Shown piece by piece: positions 35,807 to 45,152 of a stretch of DNA of 64,000 bases (position 1 is its first letter; each line of letters starts with the position of its first letter). The DNA lies in assembly GCA_029907255.1 (NCBI GenBank), contig JARYMF010000009.1:62001-126000 (forward strand), written 5' to 3'. The notes beneath the pieces are model-generated. The model was given only the letters and a program-made list of their open reading frames with translations, was not told the origin of the DNA and did no database searches. Both the position numbers and the translations under genes were made by a program. The DNA is from Armatimonadota bacterium. GTDB lineage: Bacteria; Armatimonadota; UBA5829; DTJY01.

Positions 35807-37807
35807 ATGCGGAAAATTGGCATTCGAAAAGCAAAAGCATCAGGCCAGTCATCTTGGCGTTGGAAACTATGCGCTCTTGTTGCCTGTCTGGTAATGTTGG
35901 TGGGCACAAGCGGTATTTGTGCATTTTACTACTATGCTCGCCAAACACTCTTTGATGAGATATGCAAAAGGCCTGCGTTTTTTGCCAACAGCGTTGCCCA
36001 ACAAATTAACGCAGAAGAGCTTGAGTTGCTTCATGAGCGCGGAGACGAAGATACGGAAGCATACAGGCAAACAAAGAAACTGTTAGTCCGCTATAGAGCC
36101 GCAAATCCCGAAGTAAGACGTATCTACATACTGCGTCCGAGCAAGAATCTCAAGACATGGAAATTTCTCGTAGGCACAGAACAAGGCTCAAAGCTTGTTC
36201 CCCACATCGGCGACAAATTTGACGCATCGCAACTACCAGAATTGAGGGACGCGCTTTTGCGCCCGTCATCCGTCGCGAAGGTCAAGCATGCCCCCTGGGG
36301 CAATTGGATATCAGGATATGCGCCAATTCGGAACAGCTCGGGCCGGTTGGTAGGCGTCGTGGGAGTAGAAGTGTCTGCCAACCAGCTTGAAAGTGAGCTG
36401 GCCCAAATGCGGCGTGTGGGTGCATTTTTCTTGTTAACATCCGTCATATTTTCCATCGTGCTGACCTCAATATTCTCAGCGATTATCTTTCGTCCAATCA
36501 CGCAGTTTGTCAGTCGTTTGCATGCTGTGGTTAAGGGAGAATTGGCAAGGCTTACGGATGACCATAGGTCTGACGAGATAGGACAGGTTGCTAGTGCTTT
36601 CAATGAAATTCTGCAATTGCTCGAACATAAGGAAGAAATGCTTTCCCGGATTAATTTGGACTATCTAACTGGGCTTTACAACCATGGTTACTTTCAAGCC
36701 AGGTTGCAAGAAGAGATTGACCGTGCCAAACAGCAATCGGGCGAACTTGCTCTGCTGATGCTTGATATTGACAGGTTCAAGTTGATTAATGATTCACTGG
36801 GACATATGGCCGGCGATGATATTCTCCGCCAAATAGCTGGTTTGCTTAAGCGAAATCTACACGAAAAGAATATTGCAGCTCGATATGGTGGTGAGGAGTT
36901 TGCCATTATACTACCTGGGGAAGGATTGCTCGGTGCTTTGAAAACTGCCGAGAAGATTAGAAGAGCTGTATCCGCGCATGCGTTTAAGCTTACCAAAGAA
37001 TTGATAGGGGATGCCGAAAACCAAGCAATAAGCTTGACGGTAAGCATAGGGATAGCTGTATACCCGCAGCACAGCAAGGAGAAAATGGGTTTGATAATGG
37101 CGGCGGATTCAGCGCTTTATCAGGCAAAGCGACTTGGGCGTGACCGAGTATGTGCTTACAAAGCCGGAATTGGAGCGCGTGCAAGTGATCCTTCTCATGT
37201 CTCTATGTTCTTGCAAGACCCGACAGGAAGTGCAATTAAGGTCTTGGCTGCAGCCATAGATGCCCGAGACCCATATACGCGAAACCACTCGGAAAATGTT
37301 AGCAGATATGCTTTACTGATAGGCAAGCATTTTGGGCTAGATAATGAGCAGTTGGAGCTATTACATATGGCTGCCCGACTTCACGATATCGGGAAGATTG
37401 GCGTGCCGGACTGTGTGCTTGAAAAACCGGCAAGTCTTACGGAAGATGAGCTAAAACTTGTCAAGACCCATCCGCAGGTAGGCGTTTCGATCATCCGTGG
37501 CTCACAAAATCTTGATTTGATACTCCCGGGAATTCTATATCACCATGAACGCTATGACGGAACAGGTTATCCTTCTGGGCTTGCACAGGAAGAAATACCA
37601 CTTTTTGCGCGAATAATCGCTGTTGCAGATGCTTTCGATGCCTTAACTTCAAACCGGCCATACAGGAAAGGCTTTTCCATAAGCAAAGCAATTGAGGTGT
37701 TGAAGAATAACAGCGGCACCCAGTTTGATCCCAAGGTTGTCGAGGCTTTTCTGAGCGAACTCTCAGCAGAAGGTTTTGAGGAGGAATCACAGGATAAGGC
37801 TGCATAA
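35807..37807 (+). CDS. membrane c-di-GMP enzyme: sensor-HAMP-GGDEF-HD-GYP
   Basis: A 666-residue signalling protein. TM1 (~20-42), a periplasmic sensor region (~45-203, PAS/Cache-like), TM2 (~206-228) and a HAMP linker (~228-280) precede a GGDEF domain (~280-445) and an HD-GYP domain (~480-640). The cyclase active site reads GGEEF (361-365), an active variant; the upstream RxxD product-inhibition site is absent. The phosphodiesterase motifs HDIGKIG and HHERYDGTGYP are intact. It can thus in principle both make and break c-di-GMP, and lies 9 kb from a c-di-GMP riboswitch. It is transcribed alone. Confidence 0.94.
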   Translation: MRKIGIRKAKASGQSSWRWKLCALVACLVMLVGTSGICAFYYYARQTLFDEICKRPAFFANSVAQQINAEELELLHERGDEDTEAYRQTKKLLVRYRAANPEVRRIYILRPSKNLKTWKFLVGTEQGSKLVPHIGDKFDASQLPELRDALLRPSSVAKVKHAPWGNWISGYAPIRNSSGRLVGVVGVEVSANQLESELAQMRRVGAFFLLTSVIFSIVLTSIFSAIIFRPITQFVSRLHAVVKGELARLTDDHRSDEIGQVASAFNEILQLLEHKEEMLSRINLDYLTGLYNHGYFQARLQEEIDRAKQQSGELALLMLDIDRFKLINDSLGHMAGDDILRQIAGLLKRNLHEKNIAARYGGEEFAIILPGEGLLGALKTAEKIRRAVSAHAFKLTKELIGDAENQAISLTVSIGIAVYPQHSKEKMGLIMAADSALYQAKRLGRDRVCAYKAGIGARASDPSHVSMFLQDPTGSAIKVLAAAIDARDPYTRNHSENVSRYALLIGKHFGLDNEQLELLHMAARLHDIGKIGVPDCVLEKPASLTEDELKLVKTHPQVGVSIIRGSQNLDLILPGILYHHERYDGTGYPSGLAQEEIPLFARIIAVADAFDALTSNRPYRKGFSISKAIEVLKNNSGTQFDPKVVEAFLSELSAEGFEEESQDKAA

Positions 37808-37837
37808 TTCCTTGAATTATGCTTGCTATATGCTTGG

Positions 37838-38818
37838 TCACTGCGGTTCGTTATTGAGTTTGGGCGGAGTGGTTGGCACCTCAGGCTGAATTAAGGCAAT
37901 TTGGACGCTAACTTGAACTCTGCTTCCATTCGAGATGGAAGTTCCTGGGGGAGGCACTATCTTGAGGCGCTGAGTAAAAGACCGAGTACGATTGGAGAGG
38001 TTTAGCGTCTCAGTTCCTACCGTGCTTATACGCATCAACTGTTCCGGCCGGCCATTCAGTGCTACTGTCTGTGGTTGGACGTCAATTTTGCTTACTTTGT
38101 AAGGGAAAGGAGGGCGTCCAACAATTGTAGGGCATACAAATACCATGCGACTTGCAGGGACTTTCTCTAAGCTAAGCCGAAGGTGAACTTTGCTTGGCGA
38201 TATATCAATTCCGCGAATCTCGCGGTCGTTGCTGTCCCGCGCTGTTAATAGATAGTCCCCCTCTATTATTCCCTCTCTTAATTCTCCTGGTTGCACAGTC
38301 GCGGTTAGGCGGCTTATGCGGTTTACGAGCTCGGGCATTCCCCGCACAACTACCTTTGCAGGCGTAAATGAGGGAGCGCCAAAACGAAAGCCTACGGGTG
38401 GACTGCCGGCAAAATCAACCTCCGCTTTCATCACCCGTCGGGCCTCACGGACGAGAGTGATGAAGACTTCGCTGGGAACGGCTGTGCCCCGCACTAGCCC
38501 AGCATAGCCTTGGGGGGGAGTAACAATTACTGGTAATTTATGCTTGCCTTCTCCCTTCCCTCGGGCGCTGACGTGCACTTGTATTTCCTCTGGGTCTGCG
38601 GCTATTGCGTCGACATGCTCGCGAGGACCTTCGAGGATGACCTTGATTGTAGCAGGTTTGCTGGTAACAATTAGGCCTGGTTCGACCTTGCGGACTGCCA
38701 GCGGAATGCCGGATAGTTCTTTAGAGACGTTTGGGTTGTATCCCTTGTTGGCATAGAACCATATGACGAGCGCTATACCCAAGGCAAGTAGTTTGTATGG
38801 AAGGTTGTGCCTAATCAT
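37838..38818 (-). CDS. cdaR: YbbR-domain protein, CdaA regulator
   Basis: A 326-residue protein with one N-terminal membrane helix (LLALGIALVIWFYANKG) and three to four extracytoplasmic YbbR-like beta repeats (for example LSGIPLAVRKVEPGLIVTSKP and FPYKVSKIDVQPQTVALNG). YbbR proteins bind and regulate the diadenylate cyclase CdaA. It overlaps cdaA by 4 bases, the standard cdaA-cdaR coupling. The glmM gene that often follows is not present; the gene is convergent with the GGDEF/HD-GYP gene. Confidence 0.9.
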   Translation of the reverse strand: MIRHNLPYKLLALGIALVIWFYANKGYNPNVSKELSGIPLAVRKVEPGLIVTSKPATIKVILEGPREHVDAIAADPEEIQVHVSARGKGEGKHKLPVIVTPPQGYAGLVRGTAVPSEVFITLVREARRVMKAEVDFAGSPPVGFRFGAPSFTPAKVVVRGMPELVNRISRLTATVQPGELREGIIEGDYLLTARDSNDREIRGIDISPSKVHLRLSLEKVPASRMVFVCPTIVGRPPFPYKVSKIDVQPQTVALNGRPEQLMRISTVGTETLNLSNRTRSFTQRLKIVPPPGTSISNGSRVQVSVQIALIQPEVPTTPPKLNNEPQ

Positions 38819-39702
38819 GGGTTTCTCCGCTCGCCCGACGTGCTCCCAATTCGCACTTTTAAGAATGCGTTTGAGACCGTTCGCCCGAGCCTGAACCTCC
38901 TCTCGTCTTCTGGGGTAAGTTGTAACGCTTCAACAAGCTTTGCGCGGACCTGTTCAGGGCTCAACCCGCGGAGAAGCTCTCCTTCTGCTGCATAGGAAAT
39001 TGTTCCCGTTTCCTCTGAAACAACCAATACGATTGCGTCGCTCTCCTCAGCGACCCCTAGAGCTGCTTTGTGTCTGGTATGAATCATCGTGCCAAACCTT
39101 GGATTGTCGCTAAGAGGAAGCGTACAGCTCGCAGCAACGATTCGGTTGCCTCGGATTATAACCGCCCCATCGTGGAGCGGACTGCCGGGATGGAATATCG
39201 TCCTCAGAAGCTCAGCGGAAACAGCCGAATCAAGCTTGTTGCCGGTTGCAATAATGTTGTCAAGGCCAACGTCACGTTCTATTACAATAAGCGCGCCTGT
39301 TTTGGTCCTTGACATCTCGGCAATAGCCTTGCTAAGTTGATCAACGAAGTCCATGATGTCTTCTCGCCCTAGGGCATGGAAACCTTGGCCTAGAAATTTT
39401 AGCCGGCCAATTTCCTCAAGCGCATGGCGAAGCTCTGGAAAAAAGAGGATTACAAGCGCAACCGGGCCCAAGGGGACAAATACTCTAAGTATCCAGTTGA
39501 GTGCTCGGAGGTGGAGGTAATCGCTTATAAAAACTAAGAGGAAGAATATTCCTAATCCCCACATTATCTGCCATGCGCGCGTGCCTTTTACAAGCATCAT
39601 TAGCTTGTAAATGACGAAAGCGACTACGATTACATCTACCACGGGCCAGATGTAATCTACGCTAAAAAATCGCCAGGGCGATATTGTTAATCCAGCATTC
39701 AT
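38815..39702 (-). CDS. cdaA: membrane diadenylate cyclase (c-di-AMP synthase)
   Basis: Makes c-di-AMP from two ATP. Three N-terminal membrane helices (DVIVVAFVIYKLMMLV, MWGLGIFFLLVFISDYL, VPLGPVALVILFFPELR) are followed by the DAC domain with DGA (GSPLHDGAVII) and a TRHKAALGVAEESDA block, where the usual RHR reads RHK. ATG 39702 gives 295 residues, close to the family norm; the frame is open to 39822, but the extra 40 residues do not belong to the family pattern. The ribosome-binding site is weak, so the start is uncertain. c-di-AMP normally controls osmolyte and cell-wall balance. Confidence 0.92.
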   Translation of the reverse strand: MNAGLTISPWRFFSVDYIWPVVDVIVVAFVIYKLMMLVKGTRAWQIMWGLGIFFLLVFISDYLHLRALNWILRVFVPLGPVALVILFFPELRHALEEIGRLKFLGQGFHALGREDIMDFVDQLSKAIAEMSRTKTGALIVIERDVGLDNIIATGNKLDSAVSAELLRTIFHPGSPLHDGAVIIRGNRIVAASCTLPLSDNPRFGTMIHTRHKAALGVAEESDAIVLVVSEETGTISYAAEGELLRGLSPEQVRAKLVEALQLTPEDERRFRLGRTVSNAFLKVRIGSTSGERRNP

Positions 39703-39931
39703 CTTGATTCTTGCTTGCCGCCAAGGTATCTTTAAAAATTCTTGAAAAAGTATAGCACAGGCTATGATGAGGGTCAACCAAAGCGAGCAGATTAATTCTA
39801 GCCCGTGTTGACACTGCGTCAAACCTCATGTTAGACTTGCCGTGCAACAAATATAAATGCTTCTTGAATTTTTAATTCCCCTTATTCGCAATAGTGCAGA
39901 AAGTGCAATTTTCGGAGCATAATTAGAAGAC

Positions 39932-41572
39932 ATGCGTTTGAAAAACTTGCGAGAAAAGCTTAAGTGGCATTACATCTGGGCTCTTCGCGGAGCGCTTTTC
40001 CTTACAATAGCGCTTGTCATTATAGTCCGAATCCGATTTCTAGATGTTCCATTGGAGAGGGACGAAGGCGAATATGCCTATATGGCACGACTCATGCTTG
40101 AAGGAGTACCACCCTACCTTCTGGCATATAGTATGAAGTTGCCTGGAATCTATGTTGTCTATGCGCTAATTATGCTGCTCTTTGGCCAAACGATAGCTGG
40201 GATTCACCTTGGTCTTCTGTGCGCAAATGTTGCTACTATTATTCTTATTTACTTTGTTGGCAAGCGTTTGATGGGCGAGAGTGCTGGGGTCATTTCAGGG
40301 ATTAGCTTTGCTATGTTCTCCATAAGCCCGTGGATACAAGGTTTGTGGGCCAACTCTGAGCATTTTGTCATCCTGCCTGCAGTCGGTGGTATGCTTCTTT
40401 TGTTGAAAGCCTACACAAAAGGGCGGCCATTGATGTTCTTCTTAAGCGGCTTGCTTTTTGGTTTTGCGATTATTGTAAAGCAGCATGGGATGTTTTTTGC
40501 AATCTTTGCTATTCTTTATACTTTCTACCTCCGATTAAGGAATCGTTCAGTTGTGTTGCCAAGGCTACCTAATGCAGAAGGGCTACTGGCGGTTGGGGTT
40601 GCAATTCCCTACGTTGTGACGTGCGCTGTACTCTTGGCGGTGGGGGTTTTTGACAAGTTCTGGTTCTGGACGGTAAAGTACGCAAGCGAATATACACGCT
40701 TGACCACGCTTTCGTCCGGAATCGAGAATTTCAATCTGAGCGCAGAAGCTATAGGGATACCAGTTTTGCCTCTTTGGCTTCTGTCGGCATTGGGGCTAAC
40801 GGCGTTTATTTGGGATAGGAAATCCCGTGAGCATGCGGCGTTTCTTGTGGGTTTCCTGGTATTTTCATTCCTAGCTGTTTGTCCAGGTCTCTACTTTCGC
40901 CAACATTACTTTATACTTTTGCTACCCGCAGCCTCGTTATTCGTTGCTAGAAGCGTTGTCTCAACGAATCGCGTATTGAGAGAATCGAAAGTTCCGTTGC
41001 TCGGTTTTATACCCGTCATTATTTTTGTATTCGCATCAACCTATGGTCTTTACACGCAGGGTGATCTTTTATTTAAAGCAGACAATCGTATGCTATGCAG
41101 AGCTGTTTACGAGAACAGCCCATTTCCAGAATCAATAGAGATAGCAAAGTATATCCGGAAGCTTACTAGTGAAAAGGACAAAATTGTAGTATTTGGATCT
41201 GAACCACAAGTACCATTTTATGCACATCGTCGTTCAGCCGTGCCCTATATTTACACATACCCGCTCGTGGAAGTCCAACAGTATGCGATAGAGATGCAGC
41301 GTGACATGATTCGGCTTCTTGATAAAGCAAAGCCGAAATATTTGATTTTCTTTAATATGCAAAGTTCATGGTGTATTGCTAGGGGATCAACCAACGAAGT
41401 GTTCGGCTGGTTTGTAAATCAGATTATGAACAATTATCATACAGTTGGCATTATTGATATACTCTCTCCGGAGTTTACTTTGTACCTTTGGGATAGGGAT
41501 GCGGACGGCCGCGGACTACCTGAGCAACACGATATTTACATTTACGAGCGAATTGCCGATTCCGGAGGGTGA
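39932..41572 (+). CDS. GT39-type (PMT/ArnT-like) membrane glycosyltransferase
   Basis: A 546-residue GT-C protein with about eleven membrane segments. The first outer loop holds VPLERDEGEYAYMARLMLEGVPPY, whose Asp-Glu pair is the catalytic site of PMT/ArnT-like enzymes that take sugars from polyprenyl phosphates. The C-terminal ~140 residues form a soluble domain (EIAKYIRKLTSEKDKIVVFGSE...). Unlike the other transferase genes here it has no TPRs. It is the first gene of the plus-strand array; the next gene starts at its stop codon (TGATG). The acceptor (protein or lipid) is not known. Confidence 0.88.
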   Translation: MRLKNLREKLKWHYIWALRGALFLTIALVIIVRIRFLDVPLERDEGEYAYMARLMLEGVPPYLLAYSMKLPGIYVVYALIMLLFGQTIAGIHLGLLCANVATIILIYFVGKRLMGESAGVISGISFAMFSISPWIQGLWANSEHFVILPAVGGMLLLLKAYTKGRPLMFFLSGLLFGFAIIVKQHGMFFAIFAILYTFYLRLRNRSVVLPRLPNAEGLLAVGVAIPYVVTCAVLLAVGVFDKFWFWTVKYASEYTRLTTLSSGIENFNLSAEAIGIPVLPLWLLSALGLTAFIWDRKSREHAAFLVGFLVFSFLAVCPGLYFRQHYFILLLPAASLFVARSVVSTNRVLRESKVPLLGFIPVIIFVFASTYGLYTQGDLLFKADNRMLCRAVYENSPFPESIEIAKYIRKLTSEKDKIVVFGSEPQVPFYAHRRSAVPYIYTYPLVEVQQYAIEMQRDMIRLLDKAKPKYLIFFNMQSSWCIARGSTNEVFGWFVNQIMNNYHTVGIIDILSPEFTLYLWDRDADGRGLPEQHDIYIYERIADSGG

Positions 41573-43254
41573 TGCATCTGCATGCGAACAGACTTTCAAT
41601 TGCCGTTGGTCTATTTCTGATATTTGCAACCGGAGCTGTTTTCTGTCGAGTTCTGGAACATGATTTTGTTTTCGACGATAAGCCATATGTGCTTTTAAAC
41701 GAGCACGTTAGGACAGGTATAAGCTTAGAAAATCTTAAATGGGCTTTCACATCGTTCTATTCTGCCAACTGGCATCCCCTTACTTGGATTTTTCACATGC
41801 TCGATTGCATGCTCTTTGGGCTAAAGCCTGCTGGTCATCACCTTGTTAATTTGATGTTTCACATAGTGAATTCCCTCTTGCTTTTTGGGTTGCTGAGTAA
41901 GATAACCGGGTCACAATGGAAGAGTGCTTTCGTTGCAGTGTTGTTTGCTTTGCATCCTCTTCACGTGGAGTCAGTAGTATGGATTGCAGAGAAAAAGGAT
42001 GTTCTGAGCACGTTTTTCTTTTTACTCACAATATTGGCATATATCAGATATGTTAGAAATCCGATATTCAGCAGATATGCGTTAGTTGTTGTTTTCTTTA
42101 TCCTTGGTCTAATGTCAAAGCCAATGGTGGTGACTCTTCCCTTTGTGCTCCTTCTTTTGGATTATTGGCCCCTCGGCCGTGTTTCTTCGTCTATTCCTTC
42201 TTACTCATCGTCAACTAAAAGAGCGGCTTCCATGGGGTGGCTGTTTTTTGAGAAGGTACCTTTGTTAATTTTAGCTATCTCGTCTTGCGTTATAACATAC
42301 ATTGCTCAGCAGAAGGGTGGTGCTGTTGGTTCTTTTGAACAATACTCTTTTGGAATCCGCACGGCTAATGCGGTTCTCTCATATGTCAATTATATAGGCA
42401 AGATGTTCTGGCCAAGGAACTTAGCAGTTTTCTATCCCCATCCCGGCAATTCAATAGCAACTTGGCAGGTTGTTTTGGCGATGCTAACTCTCTTGGCAAT
42501 TTCTTTGTTCGCGGTGTTTACAAGGCGTACCAAACCGTTCTTCATAACAGGTTGGCTTTGGTATCTTAGCACCCTTATTCCTGTCATTGGTTTTGTTCAA
42601 GTTGGCGGCCAGGCGATGGCTGACAGATATACATACATACCGCTAATTGGTCTGTTTATAATGATTGCTTGGGGAGTTCCAGACTTGGTCGGGTATTTGA
42701 GAATCAAAGGCAAGCAAGGCGAAAGGTTGAAGGGTAGATTGCCTCACTATTTCGCTTCCAATGTTCTCCCATTGGTGGTTGGAATATCAGTCGGTGTTAT
42801 AATGTTCTCCACTTGGGTCCAAGTTAGCTACTGGCAAGATAGCATCTCTTTGTATCGGCATGCAGTCGCCGTCACGCATGGTAATTGGTTGATGCACAAC
42901 AATCTGGGAGTTGCTCTTGCGGCTGAGGGTAGGTATACCGAGGCAATTTGCCACTATCTTGCTGCTATTCGAGCCAAACCTGAATATGCCGATGCACACA
43001 CCAATATGGGTAATGCACTCTCTAAATTGGGGCGTTTTAATGAAGCTATTAGCGAATACCAAAAAGCCATATCCCTCAATCCAACCAATGCCCTTGCGCA
43101 CTACAACCTTGGAGCAATATTGGCTAGGTTGGGCCGATTTGATGAGGCTACTGCAGAGTTTGCAAAGGCTGTTAGCATTAATCCGAATTTGAGGGTGGCA
43201 CAGCAAGCCCTGGAGATGCTGCGGAAGAGGCAGGTAAATCCAGATGGTAAATAA
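41572..43254 (+). CDS. TMTC-like (GT105-type) membrane protein with TPRs, copy 2
   Basis: A 560-residue protein with the same plan as the relative at 5.6 kb: VFDDKPYV in the first outer loop, NWHPLTWIFHMLDC, the signature HPLHVESVVWIAEKKD, and AMADRYTYIPLIGLF late in the membrane half. It has only three complete TPRs (~445-545) and ends abruptly without the cap motif found in its neighbours, making it the shortest member. ATG 41572 overlaps the upstream stop (TGATG). Its 3' end overlaps the next gene by 11 bases, so the three genes are translated together. Confidence 0.85.
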   Translation: MHLHANRLSIAVGLFLIFATGAVFCRVLEHDFVFDDKPYVLLNEHVRTGISLENLKWAFTSFYSANWHPLTWIFHMLDCMLFGLKPAGHHLVNLMFHIVNSLLLFGLLSKITGSQWKSAFVAVLFALHPLHVESVVWIAEKKDVLSTFFFLLTILAYIRYVRNPIFSRYALVVVFFILGLMSKPMVVTLPFVLLLLDYWPLGRVSSSIPSYSSSTKRAASMGWLFFEKVPLLILAISSCVITYIAQQKGGAVGSFEQYSFGIRTANAVLSYVNYIGKMFWPRNLAVFYPHPGNSIATWQVVLAMLTLLAISLFAVFTRRTKPFFITGWLWYLSTLIPVIGFVQVGGQAMADRYTYIPLIGLFIMIAWGVPDLVGYLRIKGKQGERLKGRLPHYFASNVLPLVVGISVGVIMFSTWVQVSYWQDSISLYRHAVAVTHGNWLMHNNLGVALAAEGRYTEAICHYLAAIRAKPEYADAHTNMGNALSKLGRFNEAISEYQKAISLNPTNALAHYNLGAILARLGRFDEATAEFAKAVSINPNLRVAQQALEMLRKRQVNPDGK

Positions 43255-45088
43255 ACCTAATTTGGCTAGCTATGTGCGCTTATTTCTTCTGGTTTTAATA
43301 ATACTTGCAGTGTATTGGCGAGTATTGAACTTCGATTTTGTTGGTTTTGATGAAGATGTTTATATTACACAGAACGATCATGTCAAGCGTGGGCTGACGT
43401 TTGAAGGGGTAACCTGGGCGTTTACAACAACGGAAGCTTGTTTCTGGCATCCTTTGGTTTGGCTGTCGTACATGCTAGAACACACTTTGTTTGGAGAAAA
43501 ACCGTTTATTTATCACCTAACAAATCTGCTTCTTCATATCGCAAACACCTTGTTGCTGTTTGCCGTCTTAAATAAGATGACTAGCTCAGCATGGAAGAGC
43601 TGGTTTGTCGCAGCGTTGTTTGCCGTGCACCCACTTCATGTGGAATCGGTAGCATGGGTTGCTCAGCGGAAAGACGTGCTTTGTACGTTATTTTTGATGT
43701 TGACGTTGTGGGCATATGTCAGATATACCTCTTCTCCGAGGATTGGAACCTACATCCTTGTTGTTGTGTTTTTCGCAATGGGTCTTATGGCCAAGCCAAT
43801 GCTAGTAACTCTTCCGCTTGTGCTCATCCTCATGGACTACTGGCCTATTGGGCGTACTGCATTGTCAAGCCATTCGCTAATCAATAGGGTTTCAGTCAAA
43901 GGTCTTTTAGCTGAGAAAATACCTCTTTTAATACTCTCATTTGGAGCGGGCGTCGGGGCACTTATCGCTCAAAAAGGCGGCAGAGCCCTGGCAAGTTTGG
44001 AAGCCATTCCATTAGGAATCCGGTTGTCAAATTCATTGGTTGCTTGTGTAGGCTACCTTGCAAAGACCGTCTGGCCGCGAAGGCTTGCCGTATTCTACCC
44101 ACATCCCGGTGATTCAGTTCCAGAGTGGCAGGTGGTCGGAGCTGCTCTCTTAATAGTTGCAATAACGTTTTTGGTGCTTGCGATAGGTAAGCGTAAGCCG
44201 TTTCTTCCCGTGGGGTGGTTTTGGTATCTTATCACCATTGCCCCAGTCATTGGGCTCGTTCAGGTCGGCTCCCACGCAATGGCAGATAGGTATACTTATA
44301 TTCCCTTAATTGGCATCTTCATGATAATAGCATGGCTGGCGCCCAGCATGGGTGAATATATAGGGAGGGAGGAAAAATTTTCGATTCCTCGGTTTTCGGA
44401 GTCCATGATATTCACTATTGCAGCCGCATTGGTCATCGCTGCCCTGATGGTTTCCACCTGGGTGCAGGTTGGTTATTGGCAGAATGGCCAGACTCTATTC
44501 AGCCATGCTATTAAAGTGACGTCGAATAATTGGCTTGCACATCATAACCTAGGGGTGGCACTCAAAGAAAAAGGCAGAATCGATGAAGCGGTTGCTCATT
44601 TTCGAAAAGCTCTCAAGATTAGGCCGAATTACCCTGATGCTCGTTTGAACTTAGCAACTACTTTGGCTGAGAAGGGGGACTTGAACTCTGCGGGGACGGA
44701 GTTCGCAAGAGCATTGAGGGGAACCGCAGATGATGCTGATGTCTACTACAATCTTGGGATTGCTTTTTGCTCGCGAGGGAGGCTTGAAGAAGCAGAGGCG
44801 GAATTTCGAAAGGCGTTAGCGATAAAGCCTGACCATGTGTTGGCGCTGATGAACCTCGGTTCAGTATTAGGCCAAAAAGGAGACAACCAAAGTGCAATAA
44901 AATATCTAACTAGGGCTGTTGAAATTAGACCCAGCTATGCAGAGGCACACTTTAACTTGGCAGTTGCATTCTCTATCGCTGGTGAATATGAACGTGCCTG
45001 GGAGGAGCTTTGCCTGGCAGAGAAGCATGGTTTTAAGCCTGACCACAAATTTAGGAAATTTTTGGCAATCAAAGCAGGCAAGGAGTGA
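43244..45088 (+). CDS. TMTC-like (GT105-type) membrane protein with TPRs, copy 3
   Basis: A 614-residue protein. The first loop reads GFDEDVYITQN (an Asp-Glu-Asp variant of the DD pair) and the signature loop is HPLHVESVAWVAQRKD, with Gln replacing the usual Glu. Five TPRs follow (~425-600). The C-terminal cap is YERAWEELCLAEKHG, then KPDHKFRKFL, a partial match to the LSxKMPxP ending. It overlaps copy 2 by 11 bases. These substitutions mark it as the most diverged member of the array. Confidence 0.85.
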   Translation: MVNKPNLASYVRLFLLVLIILAVYWRVLNFDFVGFDEDVYITQNDHVKRGLTFEGVTWAFTTTEACFWHPLVWLSYMLEHTLFGEKPFIYHLTNLLLHIANTLLLFAVLNKMTSSAWKSWFVAALFAVHPLHVESVAWVAQRKDVLCTLFLMLTLWAYVRYTSSPRIGTYILVVVFFAMGLMAKPMLVTLPLVLILMDYWPIGRTALSSHSLINRVSVKGLLAEKIPLLILSFGAGVGALIAQKGGRALASLEAIPLGIRLSNSLVACVGYLAKTVWPRRLAVFYPHPGDSVPEWQVVGAALLIVAITFLVLAIGKRKPFLPVGWFWYLITIAPVIGLVQVGSHAMADRYTYIPLIGIFMIIAWLAPSMGEYIGREEKFSIPRFSESMIFTIAAALVIAALMVSTWVQVGYWQNGQTLFSHAIKVTSNNWLAHHNLGVALKEKGRIDEAVAHFRKALKIRPNYPDARLNLATTLAEKGDLNSAGTEFARALRGTADDADVYYNLGIAFCSRGRLEEAEAEFRKALAIKPDHVLALMNLGSVLGQKGDNQSAIKYLTRAVEIRPSYAEAHFNLAVAFSIAGEYERAWEELCLAEKHGFKPDHKFRKFLAIKAGKE

Positions 45089-45152
45089 CCCTCCTTCATG
45101 TCTAATTTTTGTATCATCAGGGGCATTTGCAAGAAGTGGAAGGTGGTTTGGA

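Noticed and set aside
39703-39822. Forty extra residues at the CdaA N-terminus
   Set aside because: CdaA proteins start just before the first membrane helix of the DAC module; the extension is not part of that pattern.
44919-45152. N-terminal extension of TMTC-like copy 4 into copy 3
   Set aside because: The extension overlaps the coding end of copy 3 in another frame and has no similarity to the family; ATG 45153 has its own AGGTGG site.
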